This document shows positions 41,294 to 49,282 of a DNA stretch of 64,000 bases, piece by piece. Made by a program: the position numbers and the translations under genes. This DNA comes from VRUE01 sp963770315 (GTDB lineage Bacteria; Actinomycetota; Thermoleophilia; Solirubrobacterales; 70-9), in NCBI GenBank assembly GCA_963770315.1, contig CAVYPC010000002.1, positions 1,860,001-1,924,000 of the forward strand, read 5' to 3'. Position 1 is the stretch's first letter. The number at the start of each line of letters is the position of its first letter. Under the pieces are notes generated by a model. That model was given only the letters and a program-made list of their open reading frames with translations. It did not search any database and was not told the DNA's origin.

Positions 41294-42245
41294 CGCTCAC
41301 GTACTCCTGCGTCCGTTTCTCACGGGGCGAGCCGAAGAGGGCGGTCGCGCTGTTGTACTCGACCAGCTCGCCCAGATACATGAAGGCGACGTGATCGGCG
41401 ATCCGGTAGGCCTGCTGGAGGTTGTGGGTGACGATCACCACAGCGACGTCGTCGCGCAGCTTCACGATCAGGTCCTCGATCACCTGGGTCGACTGAGGAT
41501 CGAGCGCCGAGCAGGGCTCGTCGAGGAGCAGCACCTCGGGCTCGGCGGCCAGCGCACGGGCGATGCAGAGCCGCTGCTGCTGACCGCCGGAGAGCTTCAG
41601 CGCCGGGTGGTCGAGGTTGTCCTTGACCTCCTCGAAGAGGCCGGCCCGGTCGAGCGCGCTGTGGACCTTGGGCTCGAGCGTCTTCTTGCGCTGGCGCCGC
41701 GACCCCTGCTCGCGCAGGACGTAGGCGATGTTGTCGAAGACGCTCATCGGGAACGGGTTGGGCTGCTGGAAGACCATCGTCACCCGCCGCCGCAGCAGGG
41801 TCGGCTCGATCTGGGCGATGTCGACGTCGTCGAGCAGGATGCAGCCACGCAGAGTGGCCGTGCTGGTCAGCTCGGTGAGCCGGTTGAGCGAGCGCAGCAG
41901 GGTCGTCTTGCCGCAGCCGGAAGGGCCGATCATCGCCAGCACCTCGCCCTGGCGAACCGGCAGCGAGACCGATTTCACCGCTTCGCGGTTGGAGTAGGAG
42001 ACAGAGACGTCGTCGATCTCCATGCGGCGGATCGAGAACTGGGGCGCGCCGATCGAACGGCGGGCGCCGGTGAAACCGCCCTGGGTCGGAGCGCCGTTGA
42101 CGGCGGCGCCGACCGACGGCGGCGCCTGCCTCGCGGCCGGCACATCCTCCAGGGGCAGTCGCCGCACCGGCGGCGGACCCCCCGTGTCCGAGTTTTCGGT
42201 GCCTATACGACCCATAACCTCGGACACGCCGGTTACGAACTCCAT
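41280..42245 (-). CDS. pstB: Phosphate ABC transporter ATP-binding protein PstB, with N-terminal extension
   Basis: 321 residues from ATG at 42245, overlapping pstA by 13 bases. Walker A GPSGCGKTTLLRSLNR, Q-loop VFQQPNPFPMSVFDNIAYV, signature LSGGQQQRLCIARALA and Walker B VLLLDEPCSALDPQS all match PstB. The ABC domain only begins near residue 75 (MEIDDVSVSYSNREAVKSVS); the first 70 residues are a Pro/Gly/Ala-rich extension not usual for PstB. An internal ATG at 42023 could be the true start, but has no ribosome binding site. Confidence 0.93.
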   Translation of the reverse strand: MEFVTGVSEVMGRIGTENSDTGGPPPVRRLPLEDVPAARQAPPSVGAAVNGAPTQGGFTGARRSIGAPQFSIRRMEIDDVSVSYSNREAVKSVSLPVRQGEVLAMIGPSGCGKTTLLRSLNRLTELTSTATLRGCILLDDVDIAQIEPTLLRRRVTMVFQQPNPFPMSVFDNIAYVLREQGSRRQRKKTLEPKVHSALDRAGLFEEVKDNLDHPALKLSGGQQQRLCIARALAAEPEVLLLDEPCSALDPQSTQVIEDLIVKLRDDVAVVIVTHNLQQAYRIADHVAFMYLGELVEYNSATALFGSPREKRTQEYVSGAFG

Positions 42246-43234
42246 GCTCCGACCTTTCTCGCGCGGCGGTGGACGACGTCGACGGCCGCGTTCAGGGCCA
42301 GGACCATCAGCAGCAGGACGAAGGCCGCCGCATAGGCCTTCTGGGGCTGGTTGAGGTTCCCGGTCGGGGAGGCCTCGTAGACGAAGTTGGTCAGCGTCGT
42401 GCCGGCGCCGCGCAGGTAGTTGAACGGGAACGCCGCGCCTTCGACCGGGGCGAAGTTCTGGGTGGCGCCGAGGAGGACGACGATGATCGCGGTGTCGCCG
42501 ATGATCCTGCCCAGGCCGAGCATCGCCCCGGTGGCGATCTGCGGCCGGCTGGCGGGAATCAGGATCCGCCGGGTCGTCGCGGCCTTGGTCTTGCCGATCG
42601 CGTAGGAGGCCTCGCGCACATGCCGCGGGATCGACTGCAGGCCCTCGCGGGTGCTGGCGACGATCAGCGGCAGAGCGACCAGCGAGAGCATCGCCGAGGC
42701 GGCAAAGAAGGAGCGGCCGAAGACGACGCCGTCCGAGGTGCGGCTGAGGAAGCCGAGTGCGGCGCTGGAGAAGATCACCGTGCCGAACAGCGCCAGGACG
42801 ATCGAGGGGATGCCGGCGATCGCCTCGATCGTCGACTCGGTGATCCGGGCCAGGCCGGCGGGCCGGCCGTACTCGACCAGCCAGACGGCGATGCCGATGC
42901 CGATCGGCAGGGCGATCGAGATCCCCATCGCGGCGACGATCAGGGTGCCGGCGAGGGCGTCGGAGAAGCCGCCGCTTTCGCTCTGGGTGAACCCCGCCGA
43001 GGCCGGCGTGACCAGCATCGAGGGGCGCAGGTACTTGATTCCCTGGACCAGCAGGTAGACGGCGATCGCGACGGCGATCGCGCAGAAGAGCAGGCCAAGC
43101 GCCCAGCAGACCGCCAGGCCGATGCGATCGGTGAGCCGCCAGGTGGCGCTGCCCTCTACCGCCCCCTTGCCGGGCCGCGGCTGGATCCCGCCCGGCGGGG
43201 CCTGGGCCGGTGGCGTCGCTACGGGGGTGCCCAT
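42233..43234 (-). CDS. pstA: Phosphate ABC transporter permease PstA
   Basis: 333 residues from ATG at 43234, sharing one base with the pstC stop (TGATG). Six helices; the permease loop is EASYAIGKTKAATTRRILIP with LGRIIGDTAIIVVLLGATQN, typical of PstA. The first 40 residues are a cytoplasmic Pro-rich tail. It forms the membrane channel with PstC. Confidence 0.94.
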   Translation of the reverse strand: MGTPVATPPAQAPPGGIQPRPGKGAVEGSATWRLTDRIGLAVCWALGLLFCAIAVAIAVYLLVQGIKYLRPSMLVTPASAGFTQSESGGFSDALAGTLIVAAMGISIALPIGIGIAVWLVEYGRPAGLARITESTIEAIAGIPSIVLALFGTVIFSSAALGFLSRTSDGVVFGRSFFAASAMLSLVALPLIVASTREGLQSIPRHVREASYAIGKTKAATTRRILIPASRPQIATGAMLGLGRIIGDTAIIVVLLGATQNFAPVEGAAFPFNYLRGAGTTLTNFVYEASPTGNLNQPQKAYAAAFVLLLMVLALNAAVDVVHRRARKVGAWSS

Positions 43235-44229
43235 CAGGCCGTCGCTCCGTATTTGCGCATCGCACGCCGCGCCGCCCAGCCGGTCAACGAGAGCAGCGCC
43301 GCCGAGAAGAGCAGCACCGAGGCGATCGCGAAGAGCGTCGCGTTTGCCGGCGGCGAGCTGAGCTGGTCGATGTTCTTGACGATCGTCGGCGCCAGGGGGC
43401 GCGAGGGCTCGAAGATGAAGATCGCGCCGTCGGCGGGATTGGGGGCGAAGCCGACCGAGCCCGAGATCATCGCCAGCATCACCGCCTCGCCGATCGCCCT
43501 CGCCACGGCCAGCACCGTCCCGGCGACGATCGCCGGGCGGGCGGTGCGGACGGCGATTTTCCAGGTCGTGCGCCAGCGGTTGACGCCCAGGGCAAGGGAA
43601 CCCTCCAGCCAGCCCGGGCGCACCGAGCGCAGACCGTCGGAGAAGATCGAGACCATCAGCGGCGCGATCATCACCGTGAGCACGACGACCGCCGCCAGCA
43701 GGCTGTAGCCGCTGAGCGAGATCACGCCGGCGACCGAGGCCTTCTGCGACTCGCTGACCAGGTGGTTGCCGATGAAGGGCACCAGCACCAGCACGCCGAG
43801 CAGGCCGTAGATCACCGAGGGGACGCTGGCGAGGAAGCGGACGACCGGCTGCAGGATGTTGCTCATCCACTCGGGCGCGAACTCGACGATGAAGACGGCG
43901 ACGAAGAGGGCCGAGAAGAGGGCGATCGCGACGGCGCCGCCGGTGATCAGGATCGTGCTCCAGATCAGCGGCCAGGCGTGGAAGGTGTAGACGTATTCGG
44001 CGCCCGCTTGGCCAGAGAGGAAGATCGCGTTGAGCTGGTCGTCGACGTTGCCGCCGGGCCCGAACCAGGCGAGGCCGTTATGGGCGAAGGACGGCCACGC
44101 CTTGACGAAGACGGTGACGATCATCGCCAGCAGCAGCGCCACGACGGCGCAGACCAGCGCGCCGAGCATCCGCTCGACGCGCCGGTCCGACCACCGCGGG
44201 CCGTACTCCTCGGGGAAGGAGTCCTCCAC
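43234..44229 (-). CDS. pstC: Phosphate ABC transporter permease PstC
   Basis: 331 residues from a GTG adjacent to the pstS stop codon. Six helices with the permease motif ALGVNRWRTTWKIAVRTARP and ARAIGEAVMLAMISGSVGFA. The large loop after helix 1 and the conserved SVPSVIYGLLGVLVLVPFI segment are typical of PstC. It works with PstA, PstB and PstS in high-affinity phosphate uptake. Confidence 0.95.
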   Translation of the reverse strand: MEDSFPEEYGPRWSDRRVERMLGALVCAVVALLLAMIVTVFVKAWPSFAHNGLAWFGPGGNVDDQLNAIFLSGQAGAEYVYTFHAWPLIWSTILITGGAVAIALFSALFVAVFIVEFAPEWMSNILQPVVRFLASVPSVIYGLLGVLVLVPFIGNHLVSESQKASVAGVISLSGYSLLAAVVVLTVMIAPLMVSIFSDGLRSVRPGWLEGSLALGVNRWRTTWKIAVRTARPAIVAGTVLAVARAIGEAVMLAMISGSVGFAPNPADGAIFIFEPSRPLAPTIVKNIDQLSSPPANATLFAIASVLLFSAALLSLTGWAARRAMRKYGATA

Positions 44230-45054
44230 TTACTTCTTCTTGTTGAAGGCGGGCACTCCGCCGGCTTTGGCGATCACTTCTCCGGCCACCGCGTCGCGAC
44301 GTGCCCAGTCGACGAACTTCTGCACCGCCGGGTTGGGGCTCGCGGTCGGCAGGACGATGAAGATGTAGCGCGAGAGCGGGTACTTGAGCGGCTCGACGCT
44401 GATCTTCGAGGATTCGCATTTGACGCCATTGACCTTCAGCGCCTTCTGGCCCTTGCCCTGCCAGGCGAGGCCGTCGTAGCCGATCGCATTCGGATCCTGC
44501 TTGACCGCATTGACGACGAGGCCGTCGGCAGTCAGCGCGTTGACGTTCGACGCCGGCGGTTCGTTGTTCAGCACCGCCTGCAGGAAGAAGTTGTAGGTCC
44601 CGCCGTTGGTGTCGCGGCCGACCGGGTCGATCGTCGTGTCAAGACCGGAGCCTGGAAGCTGGCTCCAGTTGGTCAGCAGGCCCCGGTAGATGTCGTGGGT
44701 CTGCTGGATGCTGATGTCGCTCAGCTTGTTCTTCGGGTTGACGTCGATGCAGAGGCCGTCGAGGTAGAGCTTGACGTAGGTCGTCCCCGCGTCGCTGGGC
44801 AGCGGCGTGCGGGCCTGGCCGGCGAACTGGCTGGTGCCGTTCTGGACGTCTTTGACGCCGGCGTTGCCTCCGTTGGCGGTGTAGACGAACTTGACCTTCC
44901 CCTTGGTCACCTTCGTGTACTGGGCGAAGAGCGCCTGCAGCACGGGCTGTGCGGCAACCGAGCCCGACCCGATCAGGGTCTGGGCACCGGCAGACGCCGG
45001 CACGGCGAGCCCCAGTAGGGCGATGGCCGTTATGGCGAGAGTCTTGATTCTCAT
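44230..45054 (-). CDS. pstS: Phosphate-binding protein PstS
   Basis: 274 residues from the ATG at 45054, with AGGAAAGGAAGC upstream. The signal peptide (TLAITAIALLGLAVPASAGA) has no lipobox Cys, which is unusual for a monoderm. Phosphate-binding segments are LIGSGSVAAQPVLQALFAQY, and VGRDTNGGTYNFFLQAVLN. Anchoring may depend on another factor, possibly the small lipoprotein in the operon, or the protein is free. First gene of the operon; an inverted repeat operator lies 35-59 bases upstream. Confidence 0.92.
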   Translation of the reverse strand: MRIKTLAITAIALLGLAVPASAGAQTLIGSGSVAAQPVLQALFAQYTKVTKGKVKFVYTANGGNAGVKDVQNGTSQFAGQARTPLPSDAGTTYVKLYLDGLCIDVNPKNKLSDISIQQTHDIYRGLLTNWSQLPGSGLDTTIDPVGRDTNGGTYNFFLQAVLNNEPPASNVNALTADGLVVNAVKQDPNAIGYDGLAWQGKGQKALKVNGVKCESSKISVEPLKYPLSRYIFIVLPTASPNPAVQKFVDWARRDAVAGEVIAKAGGVPAFNKKK

Positions 45055-45088
45055 GCGGATTTGCTTCCTTTCCTGCCGGGTTCCGGAG

Positions 45089-45113
45089 CTTGTTGAGTGG
45101 CTTACTCGACAAG
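45089..45113. promoter_or_regulatory. Operator-like inverted repeat upstream of pstS (copy 1)
   Basis: CTTGTTGAGT (45089-45098) and ACTCGACAAG (45104-45113) form arms that match at nine of ten positions around a five-base spacer. The same motif with the same spacer occurs at 46151-46171. It lies 35 bases before the pstS ATG. No direct-repeat PHO box is recognisable. Confidence 0.55.
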
Positions 45114-45190
45114 ACCCTAGCACCTTCTGTACTTTATTGACCTCTTTACTAAAGAAGGCTTCCCGGCAAGCCCCTAACACGGAGGTTCCA

Positions 45191-45859
45191 TTGCTCAGCA
45201 GAAGACTGTCCAGGCCTCGCGCGGCACTAGTGGTCGCGGTCGCGGCGGCGCTTGCCGTCGTCGTCGCCGCCAATCCCTCGTTCGCCGGGTCCTTCCTCAC
45301 GAACCAGAAGGCGGCGCATCTCTACGTCTCCAACCAGAAAGCCAACACGCTCTACCTGAAGAAAAAGGCGGCGGGCAACGTCTACCTGAAGAAGGCCGAA
45401 GCGCCGCTGACGCCGATAGCGGCGATCGCGGCGGGCACGGCCCCCTTCTCGGCCTCGGCGACCACGGCCGGCTACATCCCGACCGCGTTCACCTCGTTCG
45501 CGACCAAGGGCATCGCGTCGACGGTGGTCACCTTCTCGGGGTCGGCAACGTGCATCGCGGACAAACCGGCGGCGGAACTCGCCTGCCCGATCCAGATCCT
45601 GATCGACGGGCAGACGACGGGGAAAGTCAACTTCGCCCCGGCCACCCCGGCCTCCGAAGGCGCCAAAGCCGCGGCACTGGTTCACACGGTGACGCAGACC
45701 ACGGTGCTCGGCAAAGGCGGCCACACCGTCGCCATCCAGTACGCGGGCGCGGCGAAAGTCACCTTCGCGCTGAAAAGCTGGAACCTCGCGGTACAGGCCT
45801 ACCCGCAGCCGCCCGAAGAACCGGCAGCTGCCGCACCCCCCGCGAAAGCCGGCGCTTAG
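45191..45859 (+). CDS. Secreted protein with a short LY-repeat, divergent from pstS
   Basis: 222 residues from TTG at 45191, supported by GGAGG seven bases upstream. Signal peptide AALVVAVAAALAVVVAANPS with SFA cleavage. A triple repeat follows (AHLYVSNQKA, NTLYLKKKAA, GNVYLKKAEA). The rest is a beta-rich domain with one Cys pair (ATCIADKPAAELACPIQILI) and a Pro/Ala-rich end. Family and function unknown; similar signal-LY-repeat proteins exist in related bacteria to my memory. Its promoter region is shared with pstS. Confidence 0.65.
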   Translation: MLSRRLSRPRAALVVAVAAALAVVVAANPSFAGSFLTNQKAAHLYVSNQKANTLYLKKKAAGNVYLKKAEAPLTPIAAIAAGTAPFSASATTAGYIPTAFTSFATKGIASTVVTFSGSATCIADKPAAELACPIQILIDGQTTGKVNFAPATPASEGAKAAALVHTVTQTTVLGKGGHTVAIQYAGAAKVTFALKSWNLAVQAYPQPPEEPAAAAPPAKAGA

Positions 45860-45876
45860 CCAAGGCGTCCGGTTGG

Positions 45877-45918
45877 GATACGGGCCACGCCGGCGATATC
45901 GCCGGCGTGGCCCGTATC
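45877..45918. terminator. 42-base perfect palindrome, bidirectional terminator
   Basis: Arms of 21 bases (45877-45897 and 45898-45918) are perfectly complementary with no loop spacer. It stands between two convergent genes. Such a palindrome could also extrude as a cruciform. Confidence 0.75.
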
Positions 45919-45931
45919 GCGGTTCGCCACT

Positions 45932-46132
45932 TCAGCGACTGGGGCGAGCCAGGGAATCGCCGAGAATCAGGCGGGCCCGGTAGTAAAGGGCCTCGTCCAC
46001 GGAGGACTGGCCCGGATCCCGCTGGGTGGCGCGGTTGGCCCGGTTGGTGCCGGTACCGACCGGGGCCTCGTCGCGAACCAGGCCGGCAAGCCGGCCCCTC
46101 GAGGTGAATTTAGTGGCGCCTTTCGAGCTCAT
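45932..46132 (-). CDS. 66-residue orphan protein under the shared operator
   Basis: Starts with ATG at 46132 behind AAGGAAAGGAG, a very good ribosome binding site. The peptide is basic and hydrophilic (TKFTSRGRLAGLVRDEAPVG) with a more structured end (SSVDEALYYRARLILGDSLA). No signal peptide, cysteines or membrane segment. The leader carries the second copy of the TTGTTGAGT operator found at pstS, which argues for a real, regulated gene. No family recognised. Confidence 0.55.
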   Translation of the reverse strand: MSSKGATKFTSRGRLAGLVRDEAPVGTGTNRANRATQRDPGQSSVDEALYYRARLILGDSLARPSR

Positions 46133-46150
46133 CGCGTCTCCTTTCCTTAG

Positions 46151-46175
46151 TTTGTTGAGTTTCTAACTCAAGAAT
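46151..46175. promoter_or_regulatory. Operator-like inverted repeat (copy 2)
   Basis: TTGTTGAGT (46152-46160) and ACTCAA (46166-46171) with a five-base spacer match copy 1 at 45089-45113. It lies 19 to 43 bases before the ATG of the orphan gene. Confidence 0.5.
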
Positions 46176-46245
46176 AGCAAGAAAGGGTCGGGGGCGCTCA
46201 CGCCCCAGGCCACGTGCAATCGACTACCCGCCGGCTACGGGTCCA

Positions 46246-46443
46246 TCAGGACAGCTGAGCCGCGCCTGTTTCCCTCGGACGCCCAGCCAGCCATACCGCG
46301 AGCCCTCCCAGCAGGAACCCAATGGCGAGCAAGGTCAGGGAGCGCATCGGCCGTCGACTCCCCTTCGAGGTCACCCCGCGCAGCGAGTGCTTGACGGTTG
46401 ACTTGGCCGCCTTACGCCCAATGGCTCTCTTGATCGCCGGCAT
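46246..46443 (-). CDS. Small membrane protein of unknown function
   Basis: 65 residues from ATG at 46443. A basic N-terminus (AIKRAIGRKAAKSTVKHSLR) is followed by one helix (SLTLLAIGFLLGGLAVWLAG) near the C-terminus. The ribosome binding site is weak. It lies downstream of the sulfate transport operon, beyond its terminator. Confidence 0.5.
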   Translation of the reverse strand: MPAIKRAIGRKAAKSTVKHSLRGVTSKGSRRPMRSLTLLAIGFLLGGLAVWLAGRPRETGAAQLS

Positions 46444-46499
46444 CCTTGCCCCTGTTCCCCGATCGTCGGCTCGCAAACCAAGCGGGACAGCGGCGAGTT

Positions 46500-46536
46500 G
46501 GGGTGGGGCGCCACCCGGCAAAGCGCGCCCCACCCC
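46500..46536 (-). terminator. Terminator of the sulfate transport operon
   Basis: Eleven-base perfect arms (46500-46510 and 46526-46536) start nine bases after the cysA stop. No U-run. Confidence 0.65.
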
Positions 46537-46545
46537 GTCGCCTCT

Positions 46546-47586
46546 TCAGGCGGCTGCAGTTATTCCTGCGTCGTCGCCACCCGGTGCGTCGCGGGGAGTC
46601 GAGGCCCCACGATCGCCGGACGGCTGGACATCACCGCTGAAGCTCTTGAGCTGACCGGGGCGCAGGTGGACGATCTGACCCTCGCGCAGCTCGAGCTTCT
46701 GCAGCTCGGCGCGGGTCAGCTGCGCCCAGACCTCGGTCCCGTCGCCGAGCACGAACTCGACCCGGATCTCGAAGCCGAGGGCGACGATGCGCTGCACCAT
46801 CGCCTCCTCGGTGTTCTCACCGGGATCGAGGACGACATCCATGTCGTGCGGCCGCACGAAGTGCTCGCCGAGACGGTTGACCTCGCCGACGAAGCTCATC
46901 ACGAACTCGTTGGCCGGGTGGTCGTAGAGGTCGTCGGCGGTCCCCGACTGCTCGACCCGCCCTTCGTTCATCACGACGAGCTGGCCGGCGACGTCCATCG
47001 CCTCCTCCTGGTCGTGGGTGACGAAGATCGTCGTCACGTGCATCTCGTCGTGGAGGCGGCGCAGCCAGGCGCGCAGGTCCTTGCGGACCTTGGCGTCGAG
47101 CGCCCCGAAGGGCTCGTCGAGCAGCAGCACCTGCGGCTGCACAGCCAGCGCCCGGGCCAAGGCCATGCGCTGGCGCTGGCCGCCCGAGAGCTGCGAGGGG
47201 TAGCGGCCCGCGAGCCCGTCGAGCTGGACCAGCCGCAGCAGCTCGTGCACCCGCTCCTGGATCTGCGGCTTCTTCCACTTGCGGATCTTCAATCCGAAGC
47301 CGACGTTCTCGTAGACGGTCATGTGCTTGAAGGCGGCGTAGTGCTGGAAGACGAAGCCCACCTCGCGCTTTTGCACCGGCTTGCTGGAGACGTCCTCGTC
47401 GTCGATCATGACGCGCCCGGCGTCGAGCGTCTCGAGCCCGGCGATCGCCCGCAGCAGGGTCGACTTGCCGCTGCCGCTCGGGCCCAGCAAAGCCGTCAAC
47501 GATCCGTCCGGGACCTTGATCGATACGTCTTGAAGCGCCTGAAAGTCACCGAAGCGCTTCGATGCTCCCTCGACTGTGATTCCCAT
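46546..47586 (-). CDS. cysA: Sulfate ABC transporter ATP-binding protein CysA
   Basis: 346 residues, typical of CysA. Walker A GPSGSGKSTLLRAIAG, signature LSGGQRQRMALARALA, Walker B VLLLDEPFGALDAKVR. The C-terminal regulatory part (VEFVLGDGTEVWAQLTRAEL) fits the TOBE-like domain of CysA. The ATG shares one base with the cysW stop. Energises sulfate or thiosulfate uptake. Confidence 0.94.
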   Translation of the reverse strand: MGITVEGASKRFGDFQALQDVSIKVPDGSLTALLGPSGSGKSTLLRAIAGLETLDAGRVMIDDEDVSSKPVQKREVGFVFQHYAAFKHMTVYENVGFGLKIRKWKKPQIQERVHELLRLVQLDGLAGRYPSQLSGGQRQRMALARALAVQPQVLLLDEPFGALDAKVRKDLRAWLRRLHDEMHVTTIFVTHDQEEAMDVAGQLVVMNEGRVEQSGTADDLYDHPANEFVMSFVGEVNRLGEHFVRPHDMDVVLDPGENTEEAMVQRIVALGFEIRVEFVLGDGTEVWAQLTRAELQKLELREGQIVHLRPGQLKSFSGDVQPSGDRGASTPRDAPGGDDAGITAAA

Positions 47587-48392
47587 CAGGCGTCCTCCTT
47601 TCGTTTGAGCAGGTTCATTGCCAGCAGGGTTGAGAGGGCGAGGATCGCGAGCACGATCGAGGCGCCGTAGGCACCCGGCAGATTGAAGTTCGCGAACTGC
47701 TTCTCGACGAAGAGCGGCAGGGTCTGGGTCTGCCCCGAGATCGAGCCGGAGACGATCGTCACCGCACCGAACTCGCCGAGCACGCGGGCCGTCGTCAGCA
47801 CGACGCCGTAGGCGACGCCCCAGCGGATCGCCGGCAAGGTGATGCGCCAGAAGGTCTGCCAGGCGTTGGCGCCCAGGGTAGAGGCCGCCTGCTCCTGATC
47901 GGTGCCGATCTCCTGCAGGACCGGCACCGTCTCGCGGACGACGAAGGGCAGCGAGACGAAGATGCAGGCGAGGACGATTCCCGGAACCGAGAAGAGAACC
48001 TTGATCCCGGCTTCGGCCAGCGTCGGCCCGAGCCAGCCGTCGGTCCCGTAGAGGAGGAAGAGCGAGAGGCCGATCACGATCGGCGAGACCGCGAAGGGAA
48101 GGTTGATGACTGCGTCGATCACCGCGTTGCCTCGCCAGCGACTGCGGACGAGCATCAGTGCGCAGCCGATGCCGAAGATCGTGTTGAGCGGCACCGCTAT
48201 CGCGACCGTGATCAGCGTCAGCTTCAGCGCGTGCAGGCCGTCAGGCGAGGTGATTGCGTCGATCGGCGGTGCCAGCCCGTGCTCGAAGGTCTTGAAGAAG
48301 ATCATCACCAGAGGGGCGAGCAGGAGGAGGGCCAGGTAGCCGAGCCCGAGGACGCGCAGTCCCCAGCGACTGGTGGCGTTGGCGCTGGCCAT
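47586..48392 (-). CDS. cysW: Sulfate ABC transporter permease CysW
   Basis: 268 residues from ATG at 48392 (a GTG three bases earlier is possible). Six helices with the permease loop TLGANAWQTFWRITLPAIRW and ARVLGEFGAVTIVSGSISGQ, which is characteristic of CysW. One-base overlaps with cysT and cysA mean coupled translation. Confidence 0.93.
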   Translation of the reverse strand: MASANATSRWGLRVLGLGYLALLLLAPLVMIFFKTFEHGLAPPIDAITSPDGLHALKLTLITVAIAVPLNTIFGIGCALMLVRSRWRGNAVIDAVINLPFAVSPIVIGLSLFLLYGTDGWLGPTLAEAGIKVLFSVPGIVLACIFVSLPFVVRETVPVLQEIGTDQEQAASTLGANAWQTFWRITLPAIRWGVAYGVVLTTARVLGEFGAVTIVSGSISGQTQTLPLFVEKQFANFNLPGAYGASIVLAILALSTLLAMNLLKRKEDA

Positions 48393-49279
48393 CACGCACC
48401 CCCGCCGCCGCCACTGAAGGGCATGATCGTCGGGCCAACCTCGACGTTGCTCCGTTCGTGGCGACTGCCCCAGCGCTGGATCAGCGAGACGATTCCCAGC
48501 AGCGCCAGTGCAGCCACCAGAAGAACTACCGAGACAGCCGAGGCTCCGACATCGTTGCCGGACTCGATCTGCTGGCGGATGAAGATCGAGGAGACCATCG
48601 TCTGGGGAAGCCCGCCGGCGAAAAGGAGCACCGAGCCGAACTCGCCGAGCGCGCGGGCGAAGGCAAGAGCGACGCCGGCAGCCAGGCCGGGAAGCAGGTT
48701 GGGGAAGATGATGCGGCGGAAGATGGTGAAGCCACCGGCCCCGAGCGACGCCGCGGCTGCCTCCATCTCACGGTCCATCTCGATCAGCAGCGGCTGCACC
48801 GCCCGCACCACGAACGGCAGGGTGACGAAGAGCAGGGCGACGACGACAGCCGCCCGCGTCGCGGCGAGGTGGATGCCGAGCGGGCTTTCGTTGCCGTAGA
48901 GCGCCAGCAGGGTGAGGCTGGCGACGATCGTCGGCAGCGCGAAGGGAAGGTCGATGACGGCATTGACGGCGCTCTTGCCGGGAAACTCGTCGCGGACGAG
49001 GATCCAGGCGATGATCGTGCCGAAGATCGCGTTGATCACCACGACGATCAGCGAGCAGATCACCGTCAGCTTCAACGAGGAGACCGCCAGGGGCGAGGTG
49101 ACGGCATCCCAGAAGCCGCTGAGCCCCTCTTCGAACGACTGGCTGACGACCGCGGCCAGCGGCAGCAGGACGATCAGGCTCAGGTAGAGCACGACCGTCC
49201 CCCGGCCGAGGCCGGCACCGACCCCGGGCAGGCGGATGCCCGCCCGGGGTGCTGAGGCTGTCGCCGAATGCGCCTCCAT
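48392..49279 (-). CDS. cysT: Sulfate ABC transporter permease CysT
   Basis: 295 residues with six helices. Family segments are VVLYLSLIVLLPLAAVVSQS, then ASLGAGGFTIFRRIIFPNLL and ARALGEFGSVLLFAGGLPQT. It pairs with CysW to form the channel. The binding-protein gene ends three bases upstream. Confidence 0.93.
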   Translation of the reverse strand: MEAHSATASAPRAGIRLPGVGAGLGRGTVVLYLSLIVLLPLAAVVSQSFEEGLSGFWDAVTSPLAVSSLKLTVICSLIVVVINAIFGTIIAWILVRDEFPGKSAVNAVIDLPFALPTIVASLTLLALYGNESPLGIHLAATRAAVVVALLFVTLPFVVRAVQPLLIEMDREMEAAAASLGAGGFTIFRRIIFPNLLPGLAAGVALAFARALGEFGSVLLFAGGLPQTMVSSIFIRQQIESGNDVGASAVSVVLLVAALALLGIVSLIQRWGSRHERSNVEVGPTIMPFSGGGGGA

Positions 49280-49282
49280 CGC

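Noticed and set aside
45055..45190. PHO box (direct repeats of GTTCACC type) before pstS
   Set aside because: No such repeats are present on either strand; only the inverted TTGTTGAGT motif is found.
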